Origin: an uncultured Lachnospiraceae bacterium
GTDB taxonomy: Bacteria > Bacillota > Clostridia > Lachnospirales > Lachnospiraceae
NCBI GenBank assembly: GCA_934343915.1
Contig: CAKRIL010000014.1
Coordinates: 1 to 64,000, forward strand
Direction of reading: 5' to 3'
Length of the DNA: 64,000 nucleotides
Each line of letters opens with the position of its first letter. Position 1 is the first letter of the stretch. The position numbers were made by a program, and so were the translations under genes. Of this stretch, positions 17,190 through 25,100 are shown one piece after another. Below the pieces are notes generated by a model. It saw nothing but the letters and a program-made list of their open reading frames with translations, was not told where the DNA came from and searched no databases.

Positions 17190-17651
17190 ATGAAGGTAAA
17201 TACTCGTTTATTTGGGGAGATAGATGCAGCTGAGGATAGGATAATCAGTTTTACGACAGGTATTATGGGATTTGAGGAATATGTGCATTACACGCTTATC
17301 TTTAATGCTGAGAAAAAGGGCAATATTATGTGGCTTCAGTCTCTTGATGAGCCGGAGCTTGCATTTACCGTTATGGATCCTATGAAGATCGTGCCGGAGT
17401 ACAATCCTGTCGTTGAGGATGAATGGCTTGCACCTCTCGGAGAGGTTGAGACGGAGGATGATTATTTCCTTCTCTCGGTTGTCACGGTACCGTCAGACCT
17501 TACTAAGATGACGGCTAATCTCAAGGCTCCGATTGTAATCAACATGAAGACAATGAAAGCTTGCCAGATTATTGTCAACAATGATGACTATCAGGTACGC
17601 TACAATGTATATGATTGCGTAAAGAAGATGAAGGAGGGTGCCGAATGCTAG
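17190..17651 (+). CDS. fliW: Flagellar assembly factor FliW
   Basis: FliW is the partner-switch protein that binds free flagellin or CsrA. When flagellin is exported, FliW releases to block CsrA and lets flagellin be translated. The 153-residue protein shows the family opening FGEIDAAEDRIISFTTGIMG, the LQSLDEPELAFTVMDP stretch, and a C-terminal APIVINMKTMKACQIIV. Its stop codon overlaps the csrA start by seven bases, so translation is coupled. This arrangement is the Bacillus fliW-csrA-hag homeostasis set; flagellin lies 4 kb downstream. Confidence 0.95.
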   Translation: MKVNTRLFGEIDAAEDRIISFTTGIMGFEEYVHYTLIFNAEKKGNIMWLQSLDEPELAFTVMDPMKIVPEYNPVVEDEWLAPLGEVETEDDYFLLSVVTVPSDLTKMTANLKAPIVINMKTMKACQIIVNNDDYQVRYNVYDCVKKMKEGAEC

Positions 17652-17863
17652 CTCTTTCGAGAAAAAAGAATGAATCTATTGTAATAGACAATAACATAGA
17701 GATAACAGTGCTTGATATCAAGGGCGACCAGATAAAGCTCGGAATCACAGCACCTAAGTCCGTGCCTGTATACCGCAAGGAAGTGTATGTACAGATTAAG
17801 GATGCCAATAAGGCGGCAAGTCGGTCCGACGGAGCGGAGGCACTTAAGAATCTTTTGGGGTAA
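17645..17863 (+). CDS. csrA: Carbon storage regulator CsrA
   Basis: A small dimeric RNA-binding protein that represses translation by covering GGA motifs near ribosome sites. The 72-residue protein begins MLALSRKKNESIVIDNNIEI and has LDIKGDQIKLGITAPKSVPVYRKEVY, the classic CsrA beta-strand set; the arginine of VYRKEVY corresponds to the conserved RNA-contacting region. AAGGAGGGTGCCGA before ATG is its ribosome site, inside the end of fliW. The flagellin leader in this window carries two GGA motifs suited to it. Confidence 0.96.
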   Translation: MLALSRKKNESIVIDNNIEITVLDIKGDQIKLGITAPKSVPVYRKEVYVQIKDANKAASRSDGAEALKNLLG

Positions 17864-17883
17864 GTAAAAATCCACATGACTGC

Positions 17884-17911
17884 TAAACTTTTTATGTTCA
17901 GCAGCCGAAAT
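17884..17911 (+). promoter_or_regulatory. Sigma-28 promoter of flaG-fliD-fliS unit
   Basis: TAAA at 17884-17887, 16 bases, then GCCGAAAT at 17904-17911, one base off the sigma-28 -10 consensus GCCGATAT. It lies about 80 bases before flaG, where a class-late flagellar promoter is expected. The spacer also forms an imperfect hairpin. Confidence 0.75.
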
Positions 17912-17991
17912 ACAGATGAGAGGGTAATAAGGAGCAGCTAAAGTAAAAGGTAACGTCAGTAATGTTTATGAACACATGGAGGTGTCTTGAA

Positions 17992-18435
17992 ATGACGATT
18001 GAAGGAATTAAGAATGCTGTAAATACTGTTACAGCGGGCGCTTCGACGAATGTCACGAAGCAGCAGTCTGTTACCGAGACAAAGGAAGTCAGTGTACAGA
18101 ACAATAAGCAGACAGCGGATTCGGTTAATAAGACCACGGCCGCAGATAAGAACAACACACAGGTTAAGGACAGTGGGAAAGAGGATGAGAGCAGGGAGCA
18201 GGAGTACCAGATAAGTGAGAAGGCACTCAAGCAGAGAATCTCTGACATCAACCGTAAGCTTAACAACAACACGATTGCAGAGTTCGGATATCACGATGAT
18301 ACCAACAGAGTAACAATTAAGATAGTGGACAAGGATACCAAGGAGACAATCAAGGAGATTCCTCCTGAGAAGACTCTTGACCTCATAGCTAAGGCATGGG
18401 AGCTTGCAGGTATTCTTGTGGATGAACGAAGATAG
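17992..18435 (+). CDS. flaG: FlaG family flagellar protein
   Basis: A FlaG-type protein (147 residues). Its C-terminal domain has the family pattern RISDINRKLNNNTIAEFGYH, then VTIKIVDKDTKETIKEIPPE and LAGILVDERR. The N-terminal half is Thr/Asn/Gln-rich and probably unstructured. FlaG proteins influence filament length or number in several bacteria; the mechanism is unclear. ATG at 17992 follows GGAGG, and upstream in-frame Met codons lack a ribosome site. It directly precedes fliD, as is common. Confidence 0.85.
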   Translation: MTIEGIKNAVNTVTAGASTNVTKQQSVTETKEVSVQNNKQTADSVNKTTAADKNNTQVKDSGKEDESREQEYQISEKALKQRISDINRKLNNNTIAEFGYHDDTNRVTIKIVDKDTKETIKEIPPEKTLDLIAKAWELAGILVDERR

Positions 18436-18448
18436 GGAGGGAAAAGAT

Positions 18449-20596
18449 ATGGCGATAAGAGTCAGTGGACTTATATCAGGACTTGATACAGACTCGATTG
18501 TTCAGGAGCTCGTATCAGCTTACTCTACCAAGAAAGAAAAATATGAAAAGGCTCAGACGAAGCTTGAATGGAAGATGGATGCATGGAAGACCATGAACAG
18601 CAAGATATACGGCTTCTATACATCAAGCCTGTCCGGAATGAGGCTGTCAAGTGCATACAGCCTCAAATCAAGCACTGTGTCTGACAGCAGTGTTGCGAAG
18701 GTTACGGCATCTTCAACGGCAGTCAACGGAACACAGAAGCTTAAGGTTAAGCAGCTTGCAGCGTCCGGATATATGACGGGTGGAGAGATTAAGACAACAG
18801 ACGGTTCCAAGGTTGAGGGGGGTACACTGCTCAGCGATATGGGAATAAGTGCGGGAAGTAAGCTTCAGGTTAATGGCAATGAAGTAACCGTGACCTCCGA
18901 CATGACCATGAATACATTTGTAGCTGCACTCAAGGAAGCAGGTGTATCCGCTAACTTTGATGAGAACAATCAGAGACTTTTTATCAATTCAAGTAAGCCT
19001 GGGGCAGAGGGAGAGTTCACAATCACAGCCGGCAATGCAGATGGACTTAATGCAGTTCAGGCACTCGGAATATTTGCGGTAAAGGATGTCGACGGCAACG
19101 AGACAGCGGATATGGCAAAGTATCGTGAGCTTGCCAAGAACGGAACAGGAGAGCAGAAGAGCATAGCGGCTGCGATTGTTGCGGCGGTTGACAAGTCTAC
19201 GACTTACACGGAATCGGAGCTTGCGGCATATAACAGCACGATTTCCGCATATGATCAGAAGGCATCGGCTGTATCCGGGTACGAGTCGAAGCAGACGGTT
19301 GTAAAGAACTACGAAGAACAGAAGGCAATTGCCGAGAAGCATGAGAGCAAGCTTGATGAGTACAGAAAATTACTCGTAAAAGAGACTGTTCAGAATGATG
19401 ACGGCACGGAAACAGAGGTTGAATATACAGATGCCGAGCTGGCAGACATGAAGCAGTATATAAAGGACAACAACGGTGCTAGTGACTCCGATACTATTAA
19501 GAAGCTGGAAGAATATACCAAAATTGTTAATGCCAGGGCTTATCTTGATGAATACAATGCAGCTGATGCATATATAAGCGATTCTGCCAACAAGACGGCA
19601 TACACCGAAGCGAAGGCATTCATTGATGATGCAGATAATATAACAGCTTACAATGAAGCTAAGACATATGTGGAGGACACCGCGAACATTACGGCTTACA
19701 ATGAAGCTAAGACTGCGGTAAGCTCATCATCGGCAGCTTCCTTCACATCGGATGCGGCAAGAATAAGCGGACAGGATTCCATTATTGAGCTTAACGGTGC
19801 CACATTTACAAGCAGCACCGGAACATTCTCAATCAACGGACTCTCTATCACAGCCATGCAGGTTACGGGCAACAATGAAGTCAGCGTAACAACCGCTACC
19901 GATACACAGGCTATATATGATAAGATTAAGGGATTCCTCGGAAAGTACAATGAGCTTATCACAGCTATGGATACGGCTTACAATGCAACCTCGGCAGGAG
20001 ATTATGAGCCGCTCACGGACGATGAGAAGGAGGATATGACTGATTCCCAGATAGAGAAGTGGGAGACTAAGATTAAGGATTCACTTCTCCGCCGTGACAG
20101 TACCCTGGGCAATGCATCCTCGTCGATGAAGAGCATTATGAGCAGAAGCTTTGAGATTAATGGCAAGACATATTCACTTAATACATTCGGTATCAATACG
20201 CTGGGATATTTTTCAGCAGATACGAATGAGAGAGGCTGTCTTCATATAGACGGAGATGCTGATGACAGTAACACTTCGGGTAATGCTGATAAGCTCATGG
20301 CTGCAATCAATGAAGACCCTGAAGCAGTGACATCATTCTTCCAGCAGCTGTCGAATACTCTGTATGACGACCTCACCAAGAGAATGGCTTCGTCAAGCGT
20401 AAGCAGTATATACACAATATACAATGACAAGCAGATGTCCAGCGAGTACAGTGATTACAAGGACAAGATTGATAAGTGGCAGGATAAGCTTGATTACTAT
20501 GAGGAGTACTATTACAAGAAGTTCTCGGCTATGGAGACGGCACTCTCCAAGCTTCAGTCTTCAACATCGTCACTTTCCAACCTTTTAGGTTCATGA
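18449..20596 (+). CDS. fliD: Flagellar filament capping protein FliD
   Basis: FliD (HAP2) forms the cap that folds flagellin at the filament tip. The 715-residue sequence has the N-terminal signature RVSGLISGLDTDSIVQELVS, an AVNGTQKLKVKQLA region, and a C-terminus with the FliD_C pattern (TLGNASSSMKSIMSR; FSAMETALSKLQSSTSSLS). It is longer than the usual 450-500 residues. Part of the extra length is a tandem array of 16-residue units at about residues 367-430, in the surface-exposed middle domain. GGGAGGG precedes ATG at 18449, 13 bases after flaG. Confidence 0.93.
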   Translation: MAIRVSGLISGLDTDSIVQELVSAYSTKKEKYEKAQTKLEWKMDAWKTMNSKIYGFYTSSLSGMRLSSAYSLKSSTVSDSSVAKVTASSTAVNGTQKLKVKQLAASGYMTGGEIKTTDGSKVEGGTLLSDMGISAGSKLQVNGNEVTVTSDMTMNTFVAALKEAGVSANFDENNQRLFINSSKPGAEGEFTITAGNADGLNAVQALGIFAVKDVDGNETADMAKYRELAKNGTGEQKSIAAAIVAAVDKSTTYTESELAAYNSTISAYDQKASAVSGYESKQTVVKNYEEQKAIAEKHESKLDEYRKLLVKETVQNDDGTETEVEYTDAELADMKQYIKDNNGASDSDTIKKLEEYTKIVNARAYLDEYNAADAYISDSANKTAYTEAKAFIDDADNITAYNEAKTYVEDTANITAYNEAKTAVSSSSAASFTSDAARISGQDSIIELNGATFTSSTGTFSINGLSITAMQVTGNNEVSVTTATDTQAIYDKIKGFLGKYNELITAMDTAYNATSAGDYEPLTDDEKEDMTDSQIEKWETKIKDSLLRRDSTLGNASSSMKSIMSRSFEINGKTYSLNTFGINTLGYFSADTNERGCLHIDGDADDSNTSGNADKLMAAINEDPEAVTSFFQQLSNTLYDDLTKRMASSSVSSIYTIYNDKQMSSEYSDYKDKIDKWQDKLDYYEEYYYKKFSAMETALSKLQSSTSSLSNLLGS
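19547..19738 (+). repeat. 48-base in-frame repeat inside fliD
   Basis: Four units in perfect 48-base register start at 19547, 19595, 19643 and 19691. They encode DEYNAADAYISDSANK, TAYTEAKAFIDDADNI, TAYNEAKTYVEDTANI and TAYNEAKTAVSSSSAA. The third and fourth are nearly identical at the start (ACNGCTTACAATGAAGCTAA). The array lies in the variable exposed domain of the filament cap and is a likely site of length variation. Confidence 0.85.
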
Positions 20597-20647
20597 TGTG
20601 CTTTACATTGCGGCTATAATTTGATAAAATACATAAGTAATTACATT

Positions 20648-20678
20648 ACAGCCCGTTATGCGAGATATAGCGGGCTGT
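20648..20678 (+). other. Intercistronic hairpin between fliD and fliS
   Basis: ACAGCCCG pairs with CGGGCTGT around a short A/T-containing loop. No T-run follows, so it is more likely an RNA-processing or stability hairpin, or a partial terminator, than a full stop. fliS begins 29 bases later. Confidence 0.55.
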
Positions 20679-20706
20679 ATGACGCGCAATAAGAGGAGGT
20701 CACGGT

Positions 20707-21090
20707 ATGAATACACCGGCAGGATATCAGCAGTATGAGAAGAGCAAGATCCTCACAGCATCACCGGCAGAGCTTACACTTATGCTATATGAGGGAGCGA
20801 TCAAGTTCGCCAATATAGCGGTTATGGCTATTGAGAAGGGGGATGTTGAGAAGGCTCATAACAATATTCGTAAGGTTGAGAGAATCATAGAGGAGTTTCA
20901 GGCTACACTTAACCACAAGTATCCTGTTGCCAAGGATTTCGATGAAGTGTATAAGTATCTTCAGCAGAGACTTCTTGAGGCGAATATCAAGAAGGACAAG
21001 GAGATTATGGAGGAAATCTTGAGACATCTTAGAACCATGAGAGATACATGGAAGGATGTAATGAGACTTGCCAAGACGCAAGGAAAGTAG
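20707..21090 (+). CDS. fliS: Flagellin export chaperone FliS
   Basis: FliS binds the C-terminal helix of flagellin in the cytoplasm and prevents early polymerisation. The 127-residue helical protein has the family motifs YEKSKILTASPAELTLMLYE, GAIKFANIAVMAIEKGDVEKA, and LRTMRDTWKDVMRLA at the end. GAGGAGG precedes the ATG. It sits between fliD and the small FliT-like gene, about 0.7 kb from its client flagellin. Size and motifs are standard. Confidence 0.95.
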   Translation: MNTPAGYQQYEKSKILTASPAELTLMLYEGAIKFANIAVMAIEKGDVEKAHNNIRKVERIIEEFQATLNHKYPVAKDFDEVYKYLQQRLLEANIKKDKEIMEEILRHLRTMRDTWKDVMRLAKTQGK

Positions 21091-21126
21091 CGTGAAATAT
21101 ATGAAGCTCAGAAAGTGAGGAACTGC

Positions 21127-21606
21127 ATGGGTATAACAGAGAGCTATATGATCATACTTGATGAGAGCCTTGATAAGAAGATAGAGCTTCTTGATACACT
21201 CAATGCACTCAATGTACAGCAGACGGAGCTCCTTGACAGGGAGAAGTTCGACGAGGAAGGCTTTCACGGACTGAATGAAAAGAAGGCAGAGCTTATTGAC
21301 AAGCTCAATGCCATGGACGACGGCTTTCAGCTTATATATGATAAGGTGAAGGGCGAGCTTGAAGGCAATCGTGACAGATACGCTGAGCAGATTAAGACGC
21401 TTCAGGGTAAGATTTCACAGATTATGGAGAAGAGCAATCACCTCATGGCTGAGGAACAACGCAATAAGGAACGAATCAAGAATAAGTTCACCGTGCGCCG
21501 CAAGGAGCTTTCAAGTGTCAAGAAGAATAGTCGGTATGCGGCGAATTATTATAAGACCATGAACAAGGTGACGAGCGAGCCTGTATTCATGGATAAGAAA
21601 AAGTAA
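21127..21606 (+). CDS. Small coiled-coil protein, FliT/FlgN-like export chaperone
   Basis: A 159-residue, charged and almost wholly helical protein. It begins GITESYMIILDESLDKKIEL, resembling the start of FlgN/FliT-type chaperones, and ends in a Lys-rich tail (YYKTMNKVTSEPVFMDKKK). It follows fliS in the position of FliT, the FliD chaperone. Direct sequence similarity is weak, so the role is inferred from place, length and helical content. GTGAGG lies six bases before the ATG at 21127; the Met four codons upstream overlaps that site. The flagellin promoter begins 30 bases after its stop. Confidence 0.6.
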   Translation: MGITESYMIILDESLDKKIELLDTLNALNVQQTELLDREKFDEEGFHGLNEKKAELIDKLNAMDDGFQLIYDKVKGELEGNRDRYAEQIKTLQGKISQIMEKSNHLMAEEQRNKERIKNKFTVRRKELSSVKKNSRYAANYYKTMNKVTSEPVFMDKKK

Positions 21607-21635
21607 ATTTTTTTTAAAAAGATATTATTCGGATA

Positions 21636-21662
21636 TAAAGTTATGAGACTTGCATCCGATAT
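21636..21662 (+). promoter_or_regulatory. Sigma-28 promoter of flagellin gene
   Basis: TAAA at 21636-21639, a 15-base spacer, and TCCGATAT at 21655-21662: seven of eight bases of the GCCGATAT -10 with ideal spacing. Transcription would start about 95-100 bases before the flagellin ATG. Confidence 0.88.
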
Positions 21663-21673
21663 AATATACAGAA

Positions 21674-21758
21674 GGTAAGAAATACTTACCAACTTGGGAA
21701 TCTCAAGATTCCTACAACATTACATATCGGCATGGATGCCGATTAATATTCAAGGAGG
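21674..21758 (+). promoter_or_regulatory. Structured flagellin leader with two CsrA-type GGA sites
   Basis: Three hairpins follow the promoter: GGTAAG/CTTACC (21674-21690), GGAATCT/AGATTCC (21697-21712) and ATCGGCA-TGGA-TGCCGAT (21726-21743). The last presents GGA (21734-21736) in a four-base loop on a seven-base stem, the preferred CsrA site shape. A second GGA lies in the ribosome site CAAGGAGGA (21753-21758). Bacillus hag has the same arrangement, a hairpin site BS1 and a site BS2 over the Shine-Dalgarno, and both fliW and csrA are present here. CsrA repression of flagellin translation is therefore well supported by position and shape. Confidence 0.75.
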
Positions 21759-21766
21759 AATATACT

Positions 21767-22579
21767 ATGGTAGTACAGCACAATCTTACAGCGATGAATG
21801 CTAACAGACAGTTAGGCATCACAACTAGCGCACAGGCTAAGTCATCTGAGAAGTTATCTTCCGGATACAGAATCAACAGAGCAGGCGATGACGCAGCAGG
21901 TCTTTCCATCTCCGAGAAGATGAGAAGCCAGATCAGAGGTCTTAACAAGGCATCTGACAATGCAGCAGACGGTGTATCTCTTATCCAGACAGCAGAAGGT
22001 GCTCTTAACGAGGCTCACTCCATTCTTCAGAGAATGAACGAGCTCGCTACACAGGCTGCTAACGATACCAACACAACTGTTGATAGAAATGCTATCCAGG
22101 CAGAGGTTGATGCCCTCACATCTGAGATCGACAGAATCCAGTCCACAACTCAGTTCAACACAATGAACTTAATTGATGGTTCTTTCTCAAGCAAGAACCT
22201 TCAGGTTGGTGCTCTCAGTGGACAGACAATCAAAATTTCTATCAGTAATATGAACTCAAGCAAAATCGGTGTAAGTGGACTTTCAGTATCTTCTAATGCT
22301 AAGGCTGGTAGTTCTATGTCAGCTATTCAGAAGGCTATTGAGAGCGTATCTACTCAGAGATCAGCTCTTGGTGCTCTTCAGAACAGACTTGAGCACACAA
22401 TCGCTAACCTCGACACAACATCTGAGAATACTTCAGCAGCAGAGTCACGTATCCGTGATGTTGATATGGCTGAGGAGATGGTTGAGTACAGCAAGAACAA
22501 CATCCTTGCTCAGGCTGGACAGTCTATGCTTGCACAGGCTAATCAGTCAACACAGGGCGTTCTTTCCTTACTTGGCTAA
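21767..22579 (+). CDS. hag: Flagellin
   Basis: The filament subunit, exported through the flagellar channel. The 270-residue protein has the D0/D1 N-terminus (VQHNLTAMNANRQLGI; KLSSGYRINRAGDDAAGLSI) and C-terminus (DVDMAEEMVEYSKNNILAQA ... STQGVLSLLG). It is short: D2/D3 are absent, and a Ser/Asn-rich strip at about residues 145-190 replaces them, exposed and suited to O-linked glycans. The TLR5-contact stretch reads LQRMNELATQAANDTN, with Asn where Salmonella FliC has the second Arg. It is monocistronic by its strong promoter and twin terminators, and is flanked by glycan genes on the right. Confidence 0.97.
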   Translation: MVVQHNLTAMNANRQLGITTSAQAKSSEKLSSGYRINRAGDDAAGLSISEKMRSQIRGLNKASDNAADGVSLIQTAEGALNEAHSILQRMNELATQAANDTNTTVDRNAIQAEVDALTSEIDRIQSTTQFNTMNLIDGSFSSKNLQVGALSGQTIKISISNMNSSKIGVSGLSVSSNAKAGSSMSAIQKAIESVSTQRSALGALQNRLEHTIANLDTTSENTSAAESRIRDVDMAEEMVEYSKNNILAQAGQSMLAQANQSTQGVLSLLG

Positions 22580-22606
22580 TCCGTTGTAAGACAACTATCA
22601 TGAGTA

Positions 22607-22638
22607 AAGACCGGTGGGTTCACCGGTCTTTATTTTTG
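22607..22638 (+). terminator. Flagellin terminator
   Basis: An 11-base perfect stem AAAGACCGGTG / CACCGGTCTTT with a GGTT loop, followed by ATTTTT. Strong and placed 27 bases after the flagellin stop. Confidence 0.93.
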
Positions 22639-22673
22639 TGTAATAGGAACGAAGTTTCCTATTACACAAAAAT
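22634..22673. terminator. Second, symmetric terminator at flagellin 3' end
   Basis: A perfect inverted repeat of about 17 bases (TTTTTGTGTAATAGGAA against TTTCCTATTACACAAAAA) with a short CGAAG loop. Its T-run on both strands lets it also end the convergent glycosyltransferase gene whose stop lies five bases away. Confidence 0.85.
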
Positions 22674-22677
22674 GCTA

Positions 22678-23844
22678 TTAAGTAAGTGATGCGATTTGCA
22701 GCATCTCATTTACCCTATGTTGTATTGTATGTTTTTCTTTTATGAGCTTGTATCCGTTGATTGCTATGCGGAGACGTTCATCTTCATGCTTCAGATAGTA
22801 ATCTGTTTTGTCTAAAAGTTCTTCTACAGAGCGGAATGCTTCAATGTCACTTCCAACAGTAAAAAGTTCATCCATCTCAGGCTGATAATTCGACAGACAG
22901 AAGCCGCCGCATGCCATGATATCATATACGCGCTGTGGTATGCCGGATTCTATTGACGGGAGTGTTATGTTGAGGTTAATCTTGCTGCAGTAGAATATCT
23001 TGCTCATTTCGGTATTATAATCCACACGTCCATGACAGTTGACATTAATGAGCGAAGGATTACTTGTATCTCCGGTGTATAAGTCAACGGAATGTTTCTC
23101 TGCAAGTGCATTGAGAAGAGTTACACGGTCTATCTCTGCAAGCTTTCGTGTGAGAAAAAGTAACCCAAGGAATTCATTGGTGCTGAGGCCGGTTGTATTC
23201 CAATTAAAGGCGTTTAAAGTTTCAGTAATGTTTTTCACAGCGTGTTCCGACAAAGAAGGCCATTGTTTCGGCTCGTTCCAGTTGCGTAGGTGTGTGAGAA
23301 GATAATGCTTCAGTTCAAATTGCGTAAGCTCATCAAAGTACCCTATGTATGAATTATATGCGTTCTCTTGATAGAGTGTGCCAATAAACGAAATGTCGGA
23401 GGAAAATTTGCTGATTTCTTCATCCTTGAGGTCTATGGCACCGATTCTGGTAGGATTGGCTGCCATCGGAAGATAGTAGACATTGGCATTATAAAGTGAT
23501 TTGAGACGAAGGCATTCCTGCTTGTCAAATACGAAGGCATAGTTGTTGTCATGCTCCAATTCTCTGCAGAACAGGGAGGTAAGGGGCGAATCATATGTCC
23601 ATGATATATAAGGTATTCCGTAGGAATGTGTGACCTGCGAAACAATTGGTATGAACAGGTATGAGATAACATAGTCAGGCTTCTCACGTTCAATGGCGTC
23701 GGCAATTACAGGCATGTGAGCTTCGTCGGGATTGATTGGGTCGGGTTCTATTCCGCTGACAAGTGCAACGGTATGCCCCATCTCTATGAGAGCAAGGGCT
23801 AAATCACTGATTGACTTGGCAGCTACGACATACAGAAATTTCAT
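22678..23844 (-). CDS. CgeB-like glycosyltransferase (DUF3880/Glyco_trans_1_2)
   Basis: A GT-B fold transferase like CgeB and related proteins, 388 residues. The N-terminal half has KFLYVVAAKSISDLALALIE and the SWTYDSPL motif typical of the DUF3880-type acceptor domain; the C-terminal half has INLNITLPSIESGIPQRVYD and MACGGFCLSNYQPEM, the family sugar-nucleotide region. Three relatives occur in this window (23917, 61290, 63461). CgeB-type genes beside flagellin in Firmicutes and Proteobacteria are generally taken as flagellin or surface glycosylation genes. Substrate unknown. It is divergent from its nearest homologue, with which it shares a short intergenic region. Confidence 0.8.
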   Translation of the reverse strand: MKFLYVVAAKSISDLALALIEMGHTVALVSGIEPDPINPDEAHMPVIADAIEREKPDYVISYLFIPIVSQVTHSYGIPYISWTYDSPLTSLFCRELEHDNNYAFVFDKQECLRLKSLYNANVYYLPMAANPTRIGAIDLKDEEISKFSSDISFIGTLYQENAYNSYIGYFDELTQFELKHYLLTHLRNWNEPKQWPSLSEHAVKNITETLNAFNWNTTGLSTNEFLGLLFLTRKLAEIDRVTLLNALAEKHSVDLYTGDTSNPSLINVNCHGRVDYNTEMSKIFYCSKINLNITLPSIESGIPQRVYDIMACGGFCLSNYQPEMDELFTVGSDIEAFRSVEELLDKTDYYLKHEDERLRIAINGYKLIKEKHTIQHRVNEMLQIASLT

Positions 23845-23872
23845 GAAATGGTATCATCCTTTCGTGTGATAT

Positions 23873-23891
23873 GATATAATAATATTATATC
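23873..23891. promoter_or_regulatory. 19-base palindrome between divergent glycosyltransferase genes
   Basis: GATATAATA-A-TATTATATC is a perfect dyad midway between the starts at 23844 and 23917. It contains TATAAT-like hexamers on both strands, so it may be overlapping -10 elements of a divergent promoter, an operator, or both. Confidence 0.5.
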
Positions 23892-23916
23892 ACCACAGTG
23901 GAGGAATGCCAAGCTG

Positions 23917-25074
23917 ATGAACATCATATATGTGGACTGGAACTGCTTTGGAGGAAGAGATATACTTGAGGCACTTTATAATATGGAACATCGGGTTCAT
24001 GTGATCGGACTGTCTGAGAATGCCAGATACGGAAATGATGATGAGTTTATGGACAGATTAGTAAGGTTAATCAGATATAGGAACGCTGACTTGGTTATTT
24101 CTTTTAATTATTACCCGAGTATATCCGAAGCATGTATGAGGACGGGAGTAAGATATTTTGCGTGGATATATGACAGTCCGTATGTGAAAGTGTATGATAG
24201 AAGCATAGTAAATAATGTTAATTATATCGGAACCTTTGACAGCTTCACTGCTGATGAACTTAACAGAAAGGGAGCAACAACGGTTCACTATGTCCCACTT
24301 GCGGTCAATGCTAAGAGACTTGAGAAGTATGTGACGGCACAGTATTGCGGACGGTGGCATGAAGTGTCCTTCGTGGGTTCATTATATAATGATAAGAACA
24401 GATTTTATGAGAGACTGTACGAAGCAGGGAGAGATATGCAGCTCATAGGCTATATTGATGCAGTGATTGATGCACAGAGACATCTGTACGGGATTAATAT
24501 TTTGGATGAGAGCCTGAGTGATGAAGTGGTCGATAAGATTAATAAGACTATGCCATATAAGGCAGTCGACGGCAGTTTTACGGATGAGCGAAGGGTGTAC
24601 GCGGATTACTATATTGCACCGAGAGTGACTTTTCTTGACAGGCAGGAGATTATTACGAGACTGGCGGAACAGCACAGTGTTGATTATTATACATACACGG
24701 ATTACAGACTTGGTAAAGCGCATAATTGCGGAAAAGTCGATTACTATGAGGAGATGCCCGAGGTATTCGCTCATTCTAAGGTTAATCTTAACATATCACT
24801 AAGAAGCATAAGAACGGGAATTCCGCTCAGGGCAATGGATATTATGGGGGCGGGGGGCTTCCTTCTCACCAACTATCAGGCGGATATGTTAAGGCATTTT
24901 GAGCCAGGGAAGCATTTTGACTATTATGTGTCGGTTGAAGAGGCGGTTGACAAGGCGGATTATTATATAAGACATGATGATGAACGTGGCAGGATTGCAG
25001 CGGCATCATTTGATGAAATATGTAAAGAACATACATTTGAACGCAGACTTAAGTGGATAATTAACCAGATATAG
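23917..25074 (+). CDS. CgeB-like glycosyltransferase (DUF3880/Glyco_trans_1_2)
   Basis: A 385-residue GT-B protein of the same family as the divergent gene to its left. It starts MNIIYVDWNCFGGRDILEAL, carries AWIYDSPYVKVYD in the N-terminal domain, VSFVGSLYNDKNRFYERLYE in the middle, and the C-terminal VNLNISLRSIRTGIPLRAMD with MGAGGFLLTNYQADM. It is closer in form to the partial gene at the right edge (63461). Product and acceptor are unknown; position next to flagellin suggests filament glycosylation. It opens a long co-directional glycan gene run. Confidence 0.82.
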   Translation: MNIIYVDWNCFGGRDILEALYNMEHRVHVIGLSENARYGNDDEFMDRLVRLIRYRNADLVISFNYYPSISEACMRTGVRYFAWIYDSPYVKVYDRSIVNNVNYIGTFDSFTADELNRKGATTVHYVPLAVNAKRLEKYVTAQYCGRWHEVSFVGSLYNDKNRFYERLYEAGRDMQLIGYIDAVIDAQRHLYGINILDESLSDEVVDKINKTMPYKAVDGSFTDERRVYADYYIAPRVTFLDRQEIITRLAEQHSVDYYTYTDYRLGKAHNCGKVDYYEEMPEVFAHSKVNLNISLRSIRTGIPLRAMDIMGAGGFLLTNYQADMLRHFEPGKHFDYYVSVEEAVDKADYYIRHDDERGRIAAASFDEICKEHTFERRLKWIINQI

Positions 25075-25100
25075 AAAAAGATTAATTTGGAGGGGCATTG

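Noticed and set aside
17879..17905. Hairpin CTGCTAAAC/GTTCAGCAG as csrA terminator
   Set aside because: It has a mismatch, lacks a T-run, and coincides with the sigma-28 promoter elements.
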